DNA of 64,000 nt, taken from contig JAQVXL010000001.1 of assembly GCA_028709235.1 (NCBI GenBank), forward strand, positions 46,678 to 110,677, written 5' to 3'. Of this stretch, positions 9,551 to 20,457 are shown in pieces; within the stretch, counting starts at the first letter, position 1; each line of letters starts with the position of its first letter. Made by a program: the position numbers and the translations under genes. The DNA is from Desulfotomaculaceae bacterium. Lineage in GTDB: Bacteria; Bacillota; Desulfotomaculia; Desulfotomaculales; Pelotomaculaceae. The notes beneath the pieces are model-generated. The model did no database searches. It was not told the origin of the DNA and saw only the letters and a program-made list of their open reading frames with translations.

Positions 9551-11263
9551 TTACAGATCACTAAGCATCTCCAGTACTGTTTGTTCTAGTTTATCCCCTG
9601 GAACTACAGTCACTTCCCCGGATCGGCGCACCTTCACTTCAAATGTGTTTTCCGATACAGCTTTAGCCCCTACAATAATCCGCAGGGGATAACCGATCAG
9701 ATCGGCATCTTTGAACTTGACGCCTGCCCGTTCGGACCGGTCGTCAAGGATAGTCTCAACACCTGCTGCTGTCAAATTTGTGTATATTTTTTCAGCCAGA
9801 GCAACCTGTTCAGGATCCTTGGTGTTGACCGGTATGACCACCGCGTGAAAGGGCGCGATAGCCGCCGGCCAGACAATGCCGTCCAGGTCATTATTCTGTT
9901 CAATGGCAGCCGCCATAGTTCGGGTTACGCCTATGCCGTAACAGCCCATTATTATTGGCTTTGCTTTGCCACTTTCACCCAGGTAAGTCGCCCCCAGCAG
10001 CTTGCTGTATTTATCGCCAAGCTTAAATATCTGGCCTACTTCAATCCCTCTGGCCTCTTTTAATTCTTGGCCGCAGCGGGGGCATGGTTCACCGGCTTCC
10101 ACCATCCTGACATCAGTTAATATATCTATTGAAAAATCACGGCCGGGGTTTACATTTAAAAGATGAACATGGTCCCTGTTAGCACCGGTGACTGCGTTAA
10201 CTATAGATGGCACCTCAAGGTCGGCAATAATTTTAACCCCTTGCAACCCAACCGGCCCGGAAAATCCTCTGGACGCCCCGGTCACCTTTTTAATTGTGTT
10301 TTCTCCGGCCAGGTCCACACGAAGGCATCCCAGCAAATTAAGCAGCTTTATTTCATTAACATCACGGTCCCCCCTGACGAGTACAGCCACCACTTCAGTG
10401 TCTGTCTCATAGAGTAGTGTTTTAATGATTTCCTGCGGGGGGATACCCAGGAACCGGGTTACCTCTTCAACCGTGCGGCAATCCGGTGTTTCTTTTTCAG
10501 CAAGTTTGTTCATGCCTTCTTTACCGTTATCCGGCTGGTTGATCTGCGCCGCCCTCTCGACGTTGGCGGCATAATCACACGACTCACTCTCACAAAACAG
10601 GATTGAGGCTTCCCCGGATTCAGCCAGCACCATGAACTCATGGGTCTCACTGCCGCCAATAGCCCCGGAATCGGCTTCCACCGGGCGAAAATGCAGGCCG
10701 CAGCGCTGAAATACTCTGGTATAGGCTTCATGCATTTTCATATAGCTCTTTTCCAGGCCTTTTTCATCGCGGTCAAATGAATATAAATCCTTCATTATAA
10801 ATTCCCGGCCGCGCATCAGGCCAAACCTGGGACGCCTTTCATCCCTATATTTATTCTGGATCTGGTACAGCAAAAGCGGCAGCTGTTTATATGAATTGAC
10901 TTCTCCCCGCACCAGTGTGGTTATTATTTCCTCGTGGGTAGGGCCGAGGGCGAAATCACGATCATGCCTGTCTTTCAGGCGGAATAGTTCCGGTCCGTAT
11001 ACATCCCACCGGCCGGATTCCTGCCAGAGTTCCGCCGGCTGTAATATGGGCATCAGCAGCTCCTGTCCGCCCTGCCGGTCCATTTCCTCCCGGACGATCT
11101 GCTCTATCTTTTTAAGGACGCGCATAGAAAGCGGCAGATAGTTGTACACTCCGGCCGCAACCCTCCTGATAAAACCAGCGCGCAGTAATAATTTGTGGCT
11201 TACAACCTCCGCATCAGCGGGCGCCTCCCTCAGTGTCGGCGCTAATAACGCTGTCGCTCGCAT
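9551..11263 (-). CDS. proS: Prolyl-tRNA synthetase
   Basis: Class II synthetase that charges tRNA-Pro. The 570 residues match the bacterial-type enzyme, with class II motif 2 around [20 protein letters not shown]. An inserted editing domain lies at about residues 230-390, and a C-terminal anticodon-binding domain starts near 470. Motif 3 is recognisable in the [13 protein letters not shown] segment. It follows ispG by 20 bases, and the ispG-proS pair is common in Clostridia. No T-box is visible upstream. Confidence 0.97.
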   Translation of the reverse strand: MRATALLAPTLREAPADAEVVSHKLLLRAGFIRRVAAGVYNYLPLSMRVLKKIEQIVREEMDRQGGQELLMPILQPAELWQESGRWDVYGPELFRLKDRHDRDFALGPTHEEIITTLVRGEVNSYKQLPLLLYQIQNKYRDERRPRFGLMRGREFIMKDLYSFDRDEKGLEKSYMKMHEAYTRVFQRCGLHFRPVEADSGAIGGSETHEFMVLAESGEASILFCESESCDYAANVERAAQINQPDNGKEGMNKLAEKETPDCRTVEEVTRFLGIPPQEIIKTLLYETDTEVVAVLVRGDRDVNEIKLLNLLGCLRVDLAGENTIKKVTGASRGFSGPVGLQGVKIIADLEVPSIVNAVTGANRDHVHLLNVNPGRDFSIDILTDVRMVEAGEPCPRCGQELKEARGIEVGQIFKLGDKYSKLLGATYLGESGKAKPIIMGCYGIGVTRTMAAAIEQNNDLDGIVWPAAIAPFHAVVIPVNTKDPEQVALAEKIYTNLTAAGVETILDDRSERAGVKFKDADLIGYPLRIIVGAKAVSENTFEVKVRRSGEVTVVPGDKLEQTVLEMLSDL

Positions 11264-11283
11264 GAAACTCCTCCTACATTATT

Positions 11284-12348
11284 TTATATATTCTCGATCT
11301 CTTTCAGAAGCTCGTCCACCAAACTGTCTTCCGGTACTTTGCGGATGACTTCCCCCTTGCGAAAAATAAGGCCGAAACCCCTTCCCCCGGCGATGCCGAC
11401 GTCAGCTTCCCGGGCTTCACCTGGACCGTTTACCACACAGCCCATGACTGCTATTTTCAGTGGCCTGTCCACCCGTTGCAGCTTTTTCTCCACTTCTCCG
11501 GCAATCTTGATTAAATCTATCTCCGTGCGGCCGCAGGTCGGGCATGAAATAAGCTCCACCCCCCTGCTGCGCAGTCCCAGGGCCTTTAATATATCGTAGC
11601 CTGCTCTTACTTCGTGGCCAGGATGCCCGGTAAGAGAAACCCGTATGGTATCACCTATGCCTTCAGACAATAGTATTCCAATGCCTACCGCTGACTTTAC
11701 AGTACCGTAACGCAGGGTGCCGGACTCGGTAACGCCAATATGTAAAGGGTAGTCCGTTTTTTTGGCCATCAGACGGTAGGCTTCGAGCATAAGCGGTACA
11801 TTAGATGCTTTCAGTGATATTTTAATATTTGAAAAACTTAAATCTTCCAGAATGTTAATATGGCTAATGGCGCTTTCAACCATGGCGCCAGATGTGACCC
11901 CGCCATATTTCGCCAATAATTCTTTTTCTAGTGACCCGGCGTTTACACCGATGCGAATTGGAATGCCCCGATCCTGTGCCGCCCTTACAACCTCTTCCAC
12001 CTTGTTCCTGCCGCCAATGTTGCCCGGATTAATCCTAAGGCCATTTACACCAGCCTTTATAGCCTCCAGGGCCAGGCGATAATCAAAGTGAATGTCGGCT
12101 ACCAAGGGAATACTAATGCTCCTTAATATCTCGGGCAGAGCGTCTGCTGCCTCCCAGTCAGGCACAGCCGCGCGGATTATGTCGCAACCGCCTTCAGCCA
12201 GCTGGTTGATCTGCTCAATAGTCGACACCGTGTCCCTGGTGTCTGTTTTGGTCATGGACTGTACACTGATAGGGGCGCCGCCGCCGACCTGGACCCTGCC
12301 TACAAAGACCGGTTTGGTTTTTCTTCTATCCACCTGAACCACCCACAT
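11284..12348 (-). CDS. ispG: 4-hydroxy-3-methylbut-2-en-1-yl diphosphate synthase (flavodoxin/ferredoxin)
   Basis: IspG (GcpE) catalyses the penultimate MEP-pathway step, using a [4Fe-4S] cluster. The TIM-barrel half ends near residue 240. The cluster ligands are visible as Cys269 and Cys272 in CPTCGRTE, Cys304 in [10 protein letters not shown], and Glu311. At 354 residues it is the short bacterial form. Together with dxr and uppS nearby it shows that isoprenoids are made by the MEP route. The start is not backed by a strong ribosome-binding site; an in-frame GTG at residue 6 is an alternative. Confidence 0.96.
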   Translation of the reverse strand: MWVVQVDRRKTKPVFVGRVQVGGGAPISVQSMTKTDTRDTVSTIEQINQLAEGGCDIIRAAVPDWEAADALPEILRSISIPLVADIHFDYRLALEAIKAGVNGLRINPGNIGGRNKVEEVVRAAQDRGIPIRIGVNAGSLEKELLAKYGGVTSGAMVESAISHINILEDLSFSNIKISLKASNVPLMLEAYRLMAKKTDYPLHIGVTESGTLRYGTVKSAVGIGILLSEGIGDTIRVSLTGHPGHEVRAGYDILKALGLRSRGVELISCPTCGRTEIDLIKIAGEVEKKLQRVDRPLKIAVMGCVVNGPGEAREADVGIAGGRGFGLIFRKGEVIRKVPEDSLVDELLKEIENI

Positions 12349-12409
12349 CTATTCACAAGTTTAGCCCATAAGTTACAATCTGCATTGAGCTGCGCAGCCA
12401 TCCAGATCG

Positions 12410-12457
12410 GGGACTTACCTCGTCTTCGAAGGCAGGCCCCCAAAAGAGGTATGCCCA
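12410..12457. repeat. Dispersed hairpin element, copy B
   Basis: GGGGACTTACCTC (12410-12422) faces GAGGTATGCCC (12447-12457) as imperfect inverted arms. The flank CCAGATCGGGGAC resembles copies C and D. A second palindromic piece follows at about 12510-12550 (GTAGG...CGGATTTATCCG...CACCTAC). The gap between ispG and rseP holds nothing else recognisable. Confidence 0.55.
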
Positions 12458-12579
12458 CATTCCGTTGTCAGAGTAAAACACACATCAAAAAGTATCGTGT
12501 CAGCATCGTTGTAGGAACGGATTTATCCGATCAATGTGCTGCACCTACGTATTTTTCTCATGTCCCCAGTCTCATGCTG

Positions 12580-13635
12580 CTACTGTCCCGCTCCTTTACC
12601 AGCAATAAAAACTTGTATTATATCATTGTATGTTACTGCCACTATCAACAACATAAGCAGGCCGAACCCGATAAGATGGATAAAGTTCTCCTTAGCAGGG
12701 TCAACCGGACGCCTTATAATTTTCTCCCAGACAAGAAAGAGAATACGGCTGCCGTCCAGCGCCGGTATAGGAAAAAGGTTAAAAAGGCCCAGGTTTACAC
12801 TTAATAAGGCGGCAAGCTTCAGCAGAATTACAAATCCGAGCTGGGCTGCATTGCCAATTTCACTGACCACCCGCACCGGGCCTCCCAGCTCAGCCGGCGC
12901 CTGTCCTAATATCATTTTAAATACAATGTCGATAATTGCAACAGTAAACCTGACAGTCCACTCTATACCCAGAGAAATCGACTGCAGGAAACCTATCTTA
13001 ACGTATTCTTCCGTCGGATATATCCCAATTAAACCCCGGCCGTCCTCAGACTTTACCGTTGTCAATGCAAACTGCAGTTCGGATCCGTCCCGGAGTACGA
13101 CAACTGAAATGTTTTGTTCGGGTCTTTCATTAATCATGGTGACTAAATCAGCCCATTTATCAACAGTCTTGCCGTCGACAGCCACAATCTTGTCGCCGGC
13201 GGCAAGACCGACAGCTTGCGCGGGATAGCCAGGGTTAATATCCCCGATCCTGGTTCCGCTTGAGGCAACAGGCTCACCTTGCAAAGAAAAAACTACAACA
13301 AACAGCAGCGCGGCCAATAAGAAGTTCATAAATGGCCCCGCAAAGATTACAGCAATTCTCTGCCCGACAGTTTTTTTATTAAAACCCCGGTTTAGATCTT
13401 TTTCATCCACTTCTTCCTCCGGGTCCATCCCCGCCATGCGGACAAATCCGCCGAGCGGTAACAGGCGCACGGTATACAAAGTTTCCTCCCCGGAGACATC
13501 CAACAGTTTGGGACCAAAACCGAGGCTGAACTCGTAGACCTTGATCCCTACTATTTTCGCTACAATAAAGTGTCCGAACTCGTGGAAAACTATCAGCAGC
13601 CCGAAGACAAAAACTGAAGCGATAAATGTGGTCAT
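12580..13635 (-). CDS. rseP: Site-2 protease RseP/RasP family zinc metalloprotease
   Basis: This membrane metalloprotease performs regulated intramembrane proteolysis of anti-sigma factors and signal-peptide remnants. The zinc-binding HEFGH motif (His18, Glu19, His22) lies in the first membrane segment. A PDZ domain occupies about residues 115-190. The LDG motif (NLFPIPALDGS) and two C-terminal membrane segments follow. The length of 351 residues is typical. It is 18 bases downstream of dxr; the dxr-rseP pairing is conserved in Firmicutes. Confidence 0.95.
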   Translation of the reverse strand: MTTFIASVFVFGLLIVFHEFGHFIVAKIVGIKVYEFSLGFGPKLLDVSGEETLYTVRLLPLGGFVRMAGMDPEEEVDEKDLNRGFNKKTVGQRIAVIFAGPFMNFLLAALLFVVVFSLQGEPVASSGTRIGDINPGYPAQAVGLAAGDKIVAVDGKTVDKWADLVTMINERPEQNISVVVLRDGSELQFALTTVKSEDGRGLIGIYPTEEYVKIGFLQSISLGIEWTVRFTVAIIDIVFKMILGQAPAELGGPVRVVSEIGNAAQLGFVILLKLAALLSVNLGLFNLFPIPALDGSRILFLVWEKIIRRPVDPAKENFIHLIGFGLLMLLIVAVTYNDIIQVFIAGKGAGQ

Positions 13636-13653
13636 TACAGCACCCCATAGCCT

Positions 13654-14814
13654 TTAAAGTTGATTCTTAATAATTTTCTCAGCTGTTTTCCTGGCCCAGA
13701 GGTCGGCCTCCATAATTCCTTCCAGAGTCGTTGTTCTGATAGTATTATGCTTGCACATAACACCTTCCACAATGAGCGGAATACCTGTGAAAGACAGCGC
13801 TCCCTTAAGAAATGCATCTACGGCCACTTCGTTGGAGGCGTTCAGTACAGCAGGCATCGTGCCGCCGGTCTGGCCTGCCTCAAAGGCTAAACGCAGGGAC
13901 GGAAACCTTCCAATATCCGGCGTCTCGAACGTTAATCCTTTTAATTCCGCCATTTTCAGTCTCGGAGCTAGTCCGCTCATGCGCTCCGGATAAGTAAGGG
14001 CGTATTGTATGGGCAGGCGCATGTCCGGCGCTCCCATTTGGGCGATAATCGAGCCGTCAATAAACTCAACAGCCGAATGTATGATACTCTGAGGGTGAAC
14101 CAGCACTTCTATCTGTGAATAGTTTACCCCAAACAACCATTTAGCTTCAATTACTTCCAAACCTTTATTCATTAGAGTGGCTGAATCGATAGTCACCTTT
14201 TTACCCATATTCCAGTTGGGATGGCGCAACGCCATCTCCACCGTCACATTTTTCAACTCAGCGGAGTTCAGCTCGCGAAAAGGACCACCGGAAGCGGTTA
14301 AAATTATTTTTTCAACTTCATCCTGATTATTTCCGTTCAGGCACTGCCACAGTGCGGAATGCTCGCTGTCCACCGGGTATATATTAGCTTTTTTTTGTGA
14401 TGATAAATCCATAACCAGTTGTCCGGCCGCAACCAGGGTTTCCTTGTTCGCCAGAGCGATATTTTTACCGGAACCCAGTGCCGCTATAGTTGGAAATATG
14501 CCGGCCGACCCGGTCACAGCTACAACGACGAGATCAGCCTCGCTCATGGAGGCCAGGGATTCCAACCCTTCTCTGCCCCAGCCCAGTTCGGGAATTTTCC
14601 CGGATCTCAGCTCACTTTTCAGCAGATCCAATTCCCTTGGCCCGGACAGGACCGCATATGATGGCTGAAACTCCTTTACCTGCTCAGCCAGCAGGCGCCA
14701 GTTTTTTCCTGCGGCTAAACCTGTTACCATAAATTTGTCCGGCAAATTTCTGATTACATCCAGCGTCTGCCGGCCGATAGAACCAGTACTGCCAAGTATA
14801 ACAATCTTTTTCAT
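13654..14814 (-). CDS. dxr: 1-deoxy-D-xylulose 5-phosphate reductoisomerase
   Basis: Dxr converts DXP to MEP with NADPH, the committed step of the MEP pathway. The N-terminal NADPH motif ILGSTGSIGRQTLDV, the metal-site DSEHSALWQCL and a KVTIDSATLMNKGLE segment are present. The ATG at 14814 is chosen over an in-frame start four codons earlier, because GGAG precedes it by six bases; this gives 386 residues. The gap upstream of its start contains repeat copy C. Confidence 0.97.
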   Translation of the reverse strand: MKKIVILGSTGSIGRQTLDVIRNLPDKFMVTGLAAGKNWRLLAEQVKEFQPSYAVLSGPRELDLLKSELRSGKIPELGWGREGLESLASMSEADLVVVAVTGSAGIFPTIAALGSGKNIALANKETLVAAGQLVMDLSSQKKANIYPVDSEHSALWQCLNGNNQDEVEKIILTASGGPFRELNSAELKNVTVEMALRHPNWNMGKKVTIDSATLMNKGLEVIEAKWLFGVNYSQIEVLVHPQSIIHSAVEFIDGSIIAQMGAPDMRLPIQYALTYPERMSGLAPRLKMAELKGLTFETPDIGRFPSLRLAFEAGQTGGTMPAVLNASNEVAVDAFLKGALSFTGIPLIVEGVMCKHNTIRTTTLEGIMEADLWARKTAEKIIKNQL

Positions 14815-14853
14815 TACATTCTCCAATCGGGGGACAATCCCTTACTTCCAATC

Positions 14854-14903
14854 GGGGACATACCTCCGACTGCAAATGCAGGTCCCAATAGAGGTGTGTT
14901 CCC
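14854..14903. repeat. Dispersed hairpin element, copy C
   Basis: GGGGACATACCTC (14854-14866) faces GAGGTGTGTTCCC (14891-14903), with one G/T-type and one other mismatch. It is flanked by CCAATCGGGGAC on the left. A separate small palindrome, TGTGCGATAATAATCGCACC, lies at about 15004-15023. Both sit in the dxr/AI-2E-family gap. Confidence 0.6.
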
Positions 14904-15089
14904 ATTCCGCCGTCTGATATCATGCAACAATATAATGCTGCAGAAATAGAGGTGTTCTCATTCCAATATACTTCACTGTCAGGTTTTTCCGACCAAATGT
15001 AAATGTGCGATAATAATCGCACCTACAGGTGTTTTGGGCTGTTTATATTTCACGTTAATTATCACATTTCAAGTACCACGTCCCGCATC

Positions 15090-16133
15090 TCACTTAGACT
15101 TGGGCAGAAGGATCCCCGCTTTGTAAAAAGACTGGATTGCTATTAAAATTATTGGACCCAGAATCAAACCTGGCAGGCCTAAAGTCCACAGTCCGGCATA
15201 CATAGAGATCAGGGTGGCCAGCGGGTGCAGACCGAGATTGCCTGACACAATTTTTGTTTCCAGGATCTGCCTCGTTACGAGGACTACCAGGTATAGGATT
15301 GCCAGTTTTACTCCAAACCCAGTACTGCCTGTAGCAAAAGACCATACAATCCAGGGCAGATAAATAGTTGCCGGTCCCAAAACCGGAATCAGGTCAAAAA
15401 CGCCAATAATTAAACCAACAAGCAGCGCGTAATCTGCACCTATTAAATAAAGGCCTGTAACGCTTATACATGTTGACACAAAGATTAAAATAGCCTGTGC
15501 CTTTATATATCCTATAAAAGCAACCCCGACGTCCCTCGCCGTGTTAATAATTTTTTCACCCCACGCATCAGGCGCCAAGTGTATTATAAAATTAATAATA
15601 ATCTGCTTGTCACGGGCTATAAAATATGACGATAACAATATTACCAGGAGCACAACAAATGTACCCGGAACCATTGAAATAAATGACAGGAGTGTATTGG
15701 CAACCCCGGTGGCCATTCCTTGCAGGCTGGAAGCAAGGTTGTTTAAGCTTTGCTCAATTGATGAGGTGACGCCGGGAGGCAGTGTTACGTAAAAAGCGGT
15801 CATTTTTTCAATTAGGACCTGGAGATAACTTTTTATTTCAACCGTCAATCCCGGCAGCGAGGCAGAGAGTTGGACCAATTCGGTAACAAGCCTGATTATG
15901 AGCAAGGAGATAATAGCGCCAATACCGCCGAAAACAAGCACCATGGTGGTCAGGGTGGCCAATCCTCTGGACATCTTCGCTCTTTGCAGTATACTTATCA
16001 ACGGGTCCATGAACATCCCGATAATTATAGCTATAATGAAGGGCACAAGGATTGGCAGCGCATATTTTATAAACGCTATACCGGCCAGTATGGCTACAGC
16101 GGTATAAACTATCAGTAATAATGGCCTTGGCAT
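15090..16133 (-). CDS. AI-2E family transporter / YtvI-like membrane protein
   Basis: The 347-residue protein has about seven or eight hydrophobic segments with the family pattern: paired N-terminal helices, a long central soluble stretch (about 60-140), and a C-terminal block containing GVFDLIPVLGPATIYLPW. AI-2E family members include YtvI (sporulation) and sodium/proton or autoinducer exporters, so the substrate cannot be assigned. The ATG at 16133 follows GAGGTGA by five bases and is preferred over the GTG three codons upstream. It starts 10 bases after cdsA. Confidence 0.85.
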   Translation of the reverse strand: MPRPLLLIVYTAVAILAGIAFIKYALPILVPFIIAIIIGMFMDPLISILQRAKMSRGLATLTTMVLVFGGIGAIISLLIIRLVTELVQLSASLPGLTVEIKSYLQVLIEKMTAFYVTLPPGVTSSIEQSLNNLASSLQGMATGVANTLLSFISMVPGTFVVLLVILLSSYFIARDKQIIINFIIHLAPDAWGEKIINTARDVGVAFIGYIKAQAILIFVSTCISVTGLYLIGADYALLVGLIIGVFDLIPVLGPATIYLPWIVWSFATGSTGFGVKLAILYLVVLVTRQILETKIVSGNLGLHPLATLISMYAGLWTLGLPGLILGPIILIAIQSFYKAGILLPKSK

Positions 16134-16143
16134 TAGGCTCACC

Positions 16144-16932
16144 TCAACTTTTTATAAACAAGATCACAAAGTAATAAACCAGTGGTGCGGTAAATAGCAT
16201 GCTGTCAATTCGGTCCAGAATACCACCGTGTCCCGGTATCAGATCGCTGGAGTCCTTAACTCCGGCTTGCCTCTTAAAAGCAGATTCCAGCAGATCCCCC
16301 ACTAGTGCTGCGACTCCCAGACACAAACCCAGCAGCAATACTTTAGACACAGGAAGAAATGGGTATATAACAGTAAATATAGCAGCTACCAGGATGCTCC
16401 CTGCTAAACCGCCGACAGCCCCCTCCAGTGTTTTTTTAGGACTCAGCGCCGGAGCTATCCTTCTTCTACCGAAAAGCTTCCCGACAAAATACGCAGCAGT
16501 ATCTGTAGCCCACGTTGCGGTCAGGGTGAAGATCAGCCAGATCCAACCATCAGGCATCATCCTGAGAAGATAAAAATAATTCAGCAGCCCCACGTACAAT
16601 GTTCCCATCACCGTGCCGGCGCTGTCAAGCAGTGAAAAACGCGGGTATAATGCTACAGTGGCAATTAGATACATAAACAGGATAATAGTAATAGTGGGAC
16701 CGGGGTAACCGTCTTTATAAAGAAATGAACCGGCGGTCATAATTAACCCGCCTGCCAAGGCCAGCCAAAGCGAGGGTTTTAACCCCAGTTTTGTCAGCAG
16801 TTCATTCATTTCCATGAGACCCAGGACAATAATAAGCCCTATCAGCAGAACAAAAGGGATACCCCCAAACCATGCAGCTACAACAATCAGGGGAATACCG
16901 ACAAGGGCGCTTATAATCCTTTGCACTAGCAA
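16144..16932 (-). CDS. cdsA: Phosphatidate cytidylyltransferase
   Basis: CdsA makes CDP-diacylglycerol from phosphatidic acid and CTP at the membrane. About seven hydrophobic helices are visible. The C-terminal family signature, an Ser-x-Asp-x(2)-PGHGGILDRID arrangement, is intact. A TTG at 16932 preceded by GGTTGGTGA fits best and gives 262 residues starting LLVQRIISALVGIPL; the frame is open to 16944. It follows uppS by 39 bases, the classic uppS-cdsA pair. Confidence 0.95.
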   Translation of the reverse strand: MLVQRIISALVGIPLIVVAAWFGGIPFVLLIGLIIVLGLMEMNELLTKLGLKPSLWLALAGGLIMTAGSFLYKDGYPGPTITIILFMYLIATVALYPRFSLLDSAGTVMGTLYVGLLNYFYLLRMMPDGWIWLIFTLTATWATDTAAYFVGKLFGRRRIAPALSPKKTLEGAVGGLAGSILVAAIFTVIYPFLPVSKVLLLGLCLGVAALVGDLLESAFKRQAGVKDSSDLIPGHGGILDRIDSMLFTAPLVYYFVILFIKS

Positions 16933-16971
16933 AATATTCACCAACCTGTCAGGTTTGTTCTATTATTATTT

Positions 16972-17763
16972 TTATAAACCACCGAATCTCCTTTCCCGGC
17001 TCTGGTATTCAACTATGGCGCTGATTAAATGTATCCTGCGAAAGTCAGGCCACAACACAGTAGTATGCCAGAATTCGGTATACGCCAGTTGCCAGAGCAA
17101 GAAGTTACTGATTCGGAAGTCACCCGAAGGTCTGATCAGCAAATCCGGGTCGGGCTGACCGGATGTGTACAGATATTGCGATATAGTATTGTCGTCGATC
17201 TGGTCGATAGATACACTACCGTTATTAACCTTCAACGCTATTGTTCGGACTGCTTCAACAATTTCAGTGCGCCCGCCGTAATTTAAAGCCAGGTTCAGAA
17301 CCAGGTCTTTATTTAGCCTGCTGCGCTCCACAGCCATATCCAGCGCTTCAATGACATCAGGCGGCAAATCTTCCAGCTTACCGATTGGATTTACCTTAAC
17401 ACCTTTCTGGCACAATTCGTCTATTTCTTTGTAAAGGTATTCCACCAGCAGGTCCATTAGGACATTAACTTCTTCCTGGGGGCGTTTCCAGTTTTCAGTC
17501 GAAAATGCATAAACGGTTAAAATTTTTATATTAAACTCGGAACAGGTCTTGACAATATCCCTAAGAGATTCCACACCGGCTTTGTGTCCAAAAAACCGGG
17601 GCAGGCCATGGTTTTTTGCCCAACGCCCGTTGCCGTCCATGATAATGGCAATATGCCTGGGCATCCTGTTCCGGTCGATTTTCGCCAATAATTTTTCCAG
17701 ATCTGCCCCTCTTTGTCCTTTCGGTTCTTTCTGACGCCACAGGCGGGCTATTCTGTTATACAT
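16972..17763 (-). CDS. uppS: Isoprenyl transferase (undecaprenyl diphosphate synthase)
   Basis: UppS condenses isopentenyl diphosphate onto farnesyl diphosphate to make the C55 lipid carrier for cell-wall synthesis. The substrate motif MDGNGRWAK contains catalytic Asp43. Later motifs, YAFSTENWKRP and RPSGDFRISNFLLWQLAYTE, are intact. The N-terminus has an extra 20 or so basic residues, within family variation. A terminator and the ferredoxin gene lie upstream, so uppS may depend on read-through or its own promoter. Confidence 0.97.
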   Translation of the reverse strand: MYNRIARLWRQKEPKGQRGADLEKLLAKIDRNRMPRHIAIIMDGNGRWAKNHGLPRFFGHKAGVESLRDIVKTCSEFNIKILTVYAFSTENWKRPQEEVNVLMDLLVEYLYKEIDELCQKGVKVNPIGKLEDLPPDVIEALDMAVERSRLNKDLVLNLALNYGGRTEIVEAVRTIALKVNNGSVSIDQIDDNTISQYLYTSGQPDPDLLIRPSGDFRISNFLLWQLAYTEFWHTTVLWPDFRRIHLISAIVEYQSRERRFGGL

Positions 17764-17849
17764 AATATATTAACCACTCCCGGCTCTTCAAAAAGTAACG
17801 AACAATGGCAGATTTATTTGCATCCTGTTATTCCTAATAAATTAAGTTA

Positions 17850-17880
17850 TATAAACAACCCCCTCCTATGTGAGGGGGTT
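17850..17880 (-). terminator. Terminator after the ferredoxin gene
   Basis: AACCCCCTC (17857-17865) pairs perfectly with GAGGGGGTT (17872-17880) around a six-base loop. On the minus strand it is followed by a T-rich run. It separates the frr-ferredoxin transcript from uppS. Confidence 0.75.
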
Positions 17881-17886
17881 AAGTGA

Positions 17887-18054
17887 TTACTCTTCGATGA
17901 TAGCTCCTGTAGGACAAGCATCAACACAGGCTCCGCACTCAGCACATTTATCGGGATCGATAACATAGATGTCACCTTCGGAAATTGCATCGCTAGGGCA
18001 TTCCTCCAGGCAGGTACCGCAAGCCAGGCATTCATCAGTAATTTTGTATGCCAA
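17887..18054 (-). CDS. 2[4Fe-4S] ferredoxin
   Basis: A 55-residue clostridial-type ferredoxin. Two CxxCxxCxxxC clusters are visible, [11 protein letters not shown] and [11 protein letters not shown], each followed by the usual proline. The TTG at 18054 is preceded by GGAGGTGG four bases upstream, which fixes the start; the frame is open further up but overlaps the preceding gene. It carries electrons between oxidoreductases; the partner is not indicated. It sits one base after the PASTA-like gene, in line with pyrH-frr, an unusual place for a ferredoxin. Confidence 0.93.
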   Translation of the reverse strand: MAYKITDECLACGTCLEECPSDAISEGDIYVIDPDKCAECGACVDACPTGAIIEE

Positions 18055-18055
18055 A

Positions 18056-18274
18056 TTATCCACCTCCTCTCCCTCTATCTTCAAACACTACAATTACCAC
18101 CCCTCTATTTTTGGAGACCTTATTAAAGCTTACAGCCCGGGGGCTAGTAGGGTTGCCTTCAGGTATTGCTTTAACAGGCCGGGTGACCATTATTTCAACT
18201 TCGTACCCTGAAGCTTGGCATATACGCAAAGCTTCGTCCAATGGATATCCTATGATGTCAGGTATATGGTCCAT
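18056..18274 (-). CDS. Small PASTA-like protein
   Basis: A 72-residue protein with one PASTA-type pattern: a VPDIxGxxLxxAxxxLxxxGYxVxI arrangement (here [20 protein letters not shown]) followed by a short beta-rich tail. It has no signal peptide or membrane helix, so unlike PASTA domains of penicillin-binding proteins and PrkC-type kinases it looks cytoplasmic. It starts two bases after frr and its 3' end supplies the ribosome-binding site of the ferredoxin gene, so the three are probably co-translated. Function unknown. Confidence 0.75.
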   Translation of the reverse strand: MDHIPDIIGYPLDEALRICQASGYEVEIMVTRPVKAIPEGNPTSPRAVSFNKVSKNRGVVIVVFEDRGRGGG

Positions 18275-18276
18275 TA

Positions 18277-19588
<1,312 letters not shown>

Positions 19589-19622
19589 CTACAACCTATC
19601 CAAAACTCCTGTTGGGAAATTT

Positions 19623-20282
19623 TTATTTACAGACATTTTGGGTCATTGCCTCAACCTCGGCTGCCAGATCCGCCTGCTTCTTTTCAATTCCCTCGCCCAA
19701 TTCATACCTGACGAAACGCCTGACACTGATGTTTTCTCCGATTTTTGCTATTTTTTCTGTCAGCAGTTGCTGCACAGTTAAATTTGTGTCTTTAATAAAA
19801 GGTTGCTCCAGTAAGCATACTTCTTTATAGTACTTTTCAATGCGGCCGGAAACCATTTTGTCTACTATTTTCTCCGGTTTTCCTTCATTGAGCGCCTGAG
19901 CGCGCAGGATCTCTTTTTCTTTATCCAGCGCTTCCGCAGGCACTTCTTCCTTGCTTACAAACTCCGGTTTGGCAGCCGCGATTTGCATGGCTATATCCCT
20001 GGCCAGGCTCTTAAACTCATCAGTTTTGGCCACGAAGTCAGTTTCGCAGTTAACTTCGACGAGAACACCTATTTTCCCTACACCGTGTATGTAAGATTCA
20101 ATCAAACCCTCGGCTGCTATTCTGCCGGCTTTTTTGGCAGCGGCAGCCAGTCCTTTCTCCCTCAGGTAGATCACTGCTTTTTCAAGGTCTCCATCCGTTT
20201 CGGCAAGTGCTTTTTTACAGTCCATCATCCCAGCCCCGGTACGGTCCCGGAGTTCTTTTACCAGACTTGCAGATATAGACAT
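19623..20282 (-). CDS. tsf: Elongation factor Ts
   Basis: EF-Ts exchanges GDP for GTP on EF-Tu. The N-terminal UBA-like domain has the signature [16 protein letters not shown] and the first core subdomain has [13 protein letters not shown]. At 219 residues it is a compact form, with a shortened second core domain as in many Firmicutes and Thermus-like taxa. It is separated from rpsB by 175 bases with an attenuator-like hairpin. Confidence 0.97.
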   Translation of the reverse strand: MSISASLVKELRDRTGAGMMDCKKALAETDGDLEKAVIYLREKGLAAAAKKAGRIAAEGLIESYIHGVGKIGVLVEVNCETDFVAKTDEFKSLARDIAMQIAAAKPEFVSKEEVPAEALDKEKEILRAQALNEGKPEKIVDKMVSGRIEKYYKEVCLLEQPFIKDTNLTVQQLLTEKIAKIGENISVRRFVRYELGEGIEKKQADLAAEVEAMTQNVCK

Positions 20283-20407
20283 TTATTAATATCCTCCTCA
20301 TGACAAATTAAACCTGCATATGATATTATAACCATATTTATCAAAGAGATGTCCATTCGAAAAAAACTTTTTATTATTAAATCCGGTTGATATTCACCAG
20401 CAGGCAG

Positions 20408-20445
20408 AAAAAAGGCAGGGGTTGCTCGGTTGAATATCCCCCGCC
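20408..20445 (-). terminator. Terminator/attenuator between rpsB and tsf
   Basis: On the minus strand GGCGGGG pairs with CCCC-T-GCC (one bulged base) around a loop of about 16 bases, followed by six Ts. It lies just after the rpsB stop, so it may lower tsf expression relative to rpsB. Confidence 0.6.
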
Positions 20446-20457
20446 GTTATTTTGTGA

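Noticed and set aside
12536-13228. 230-codon plus-strand open frame
   Set aside because: Antisense to rseP, which has full catalytic motifs on the other strand.
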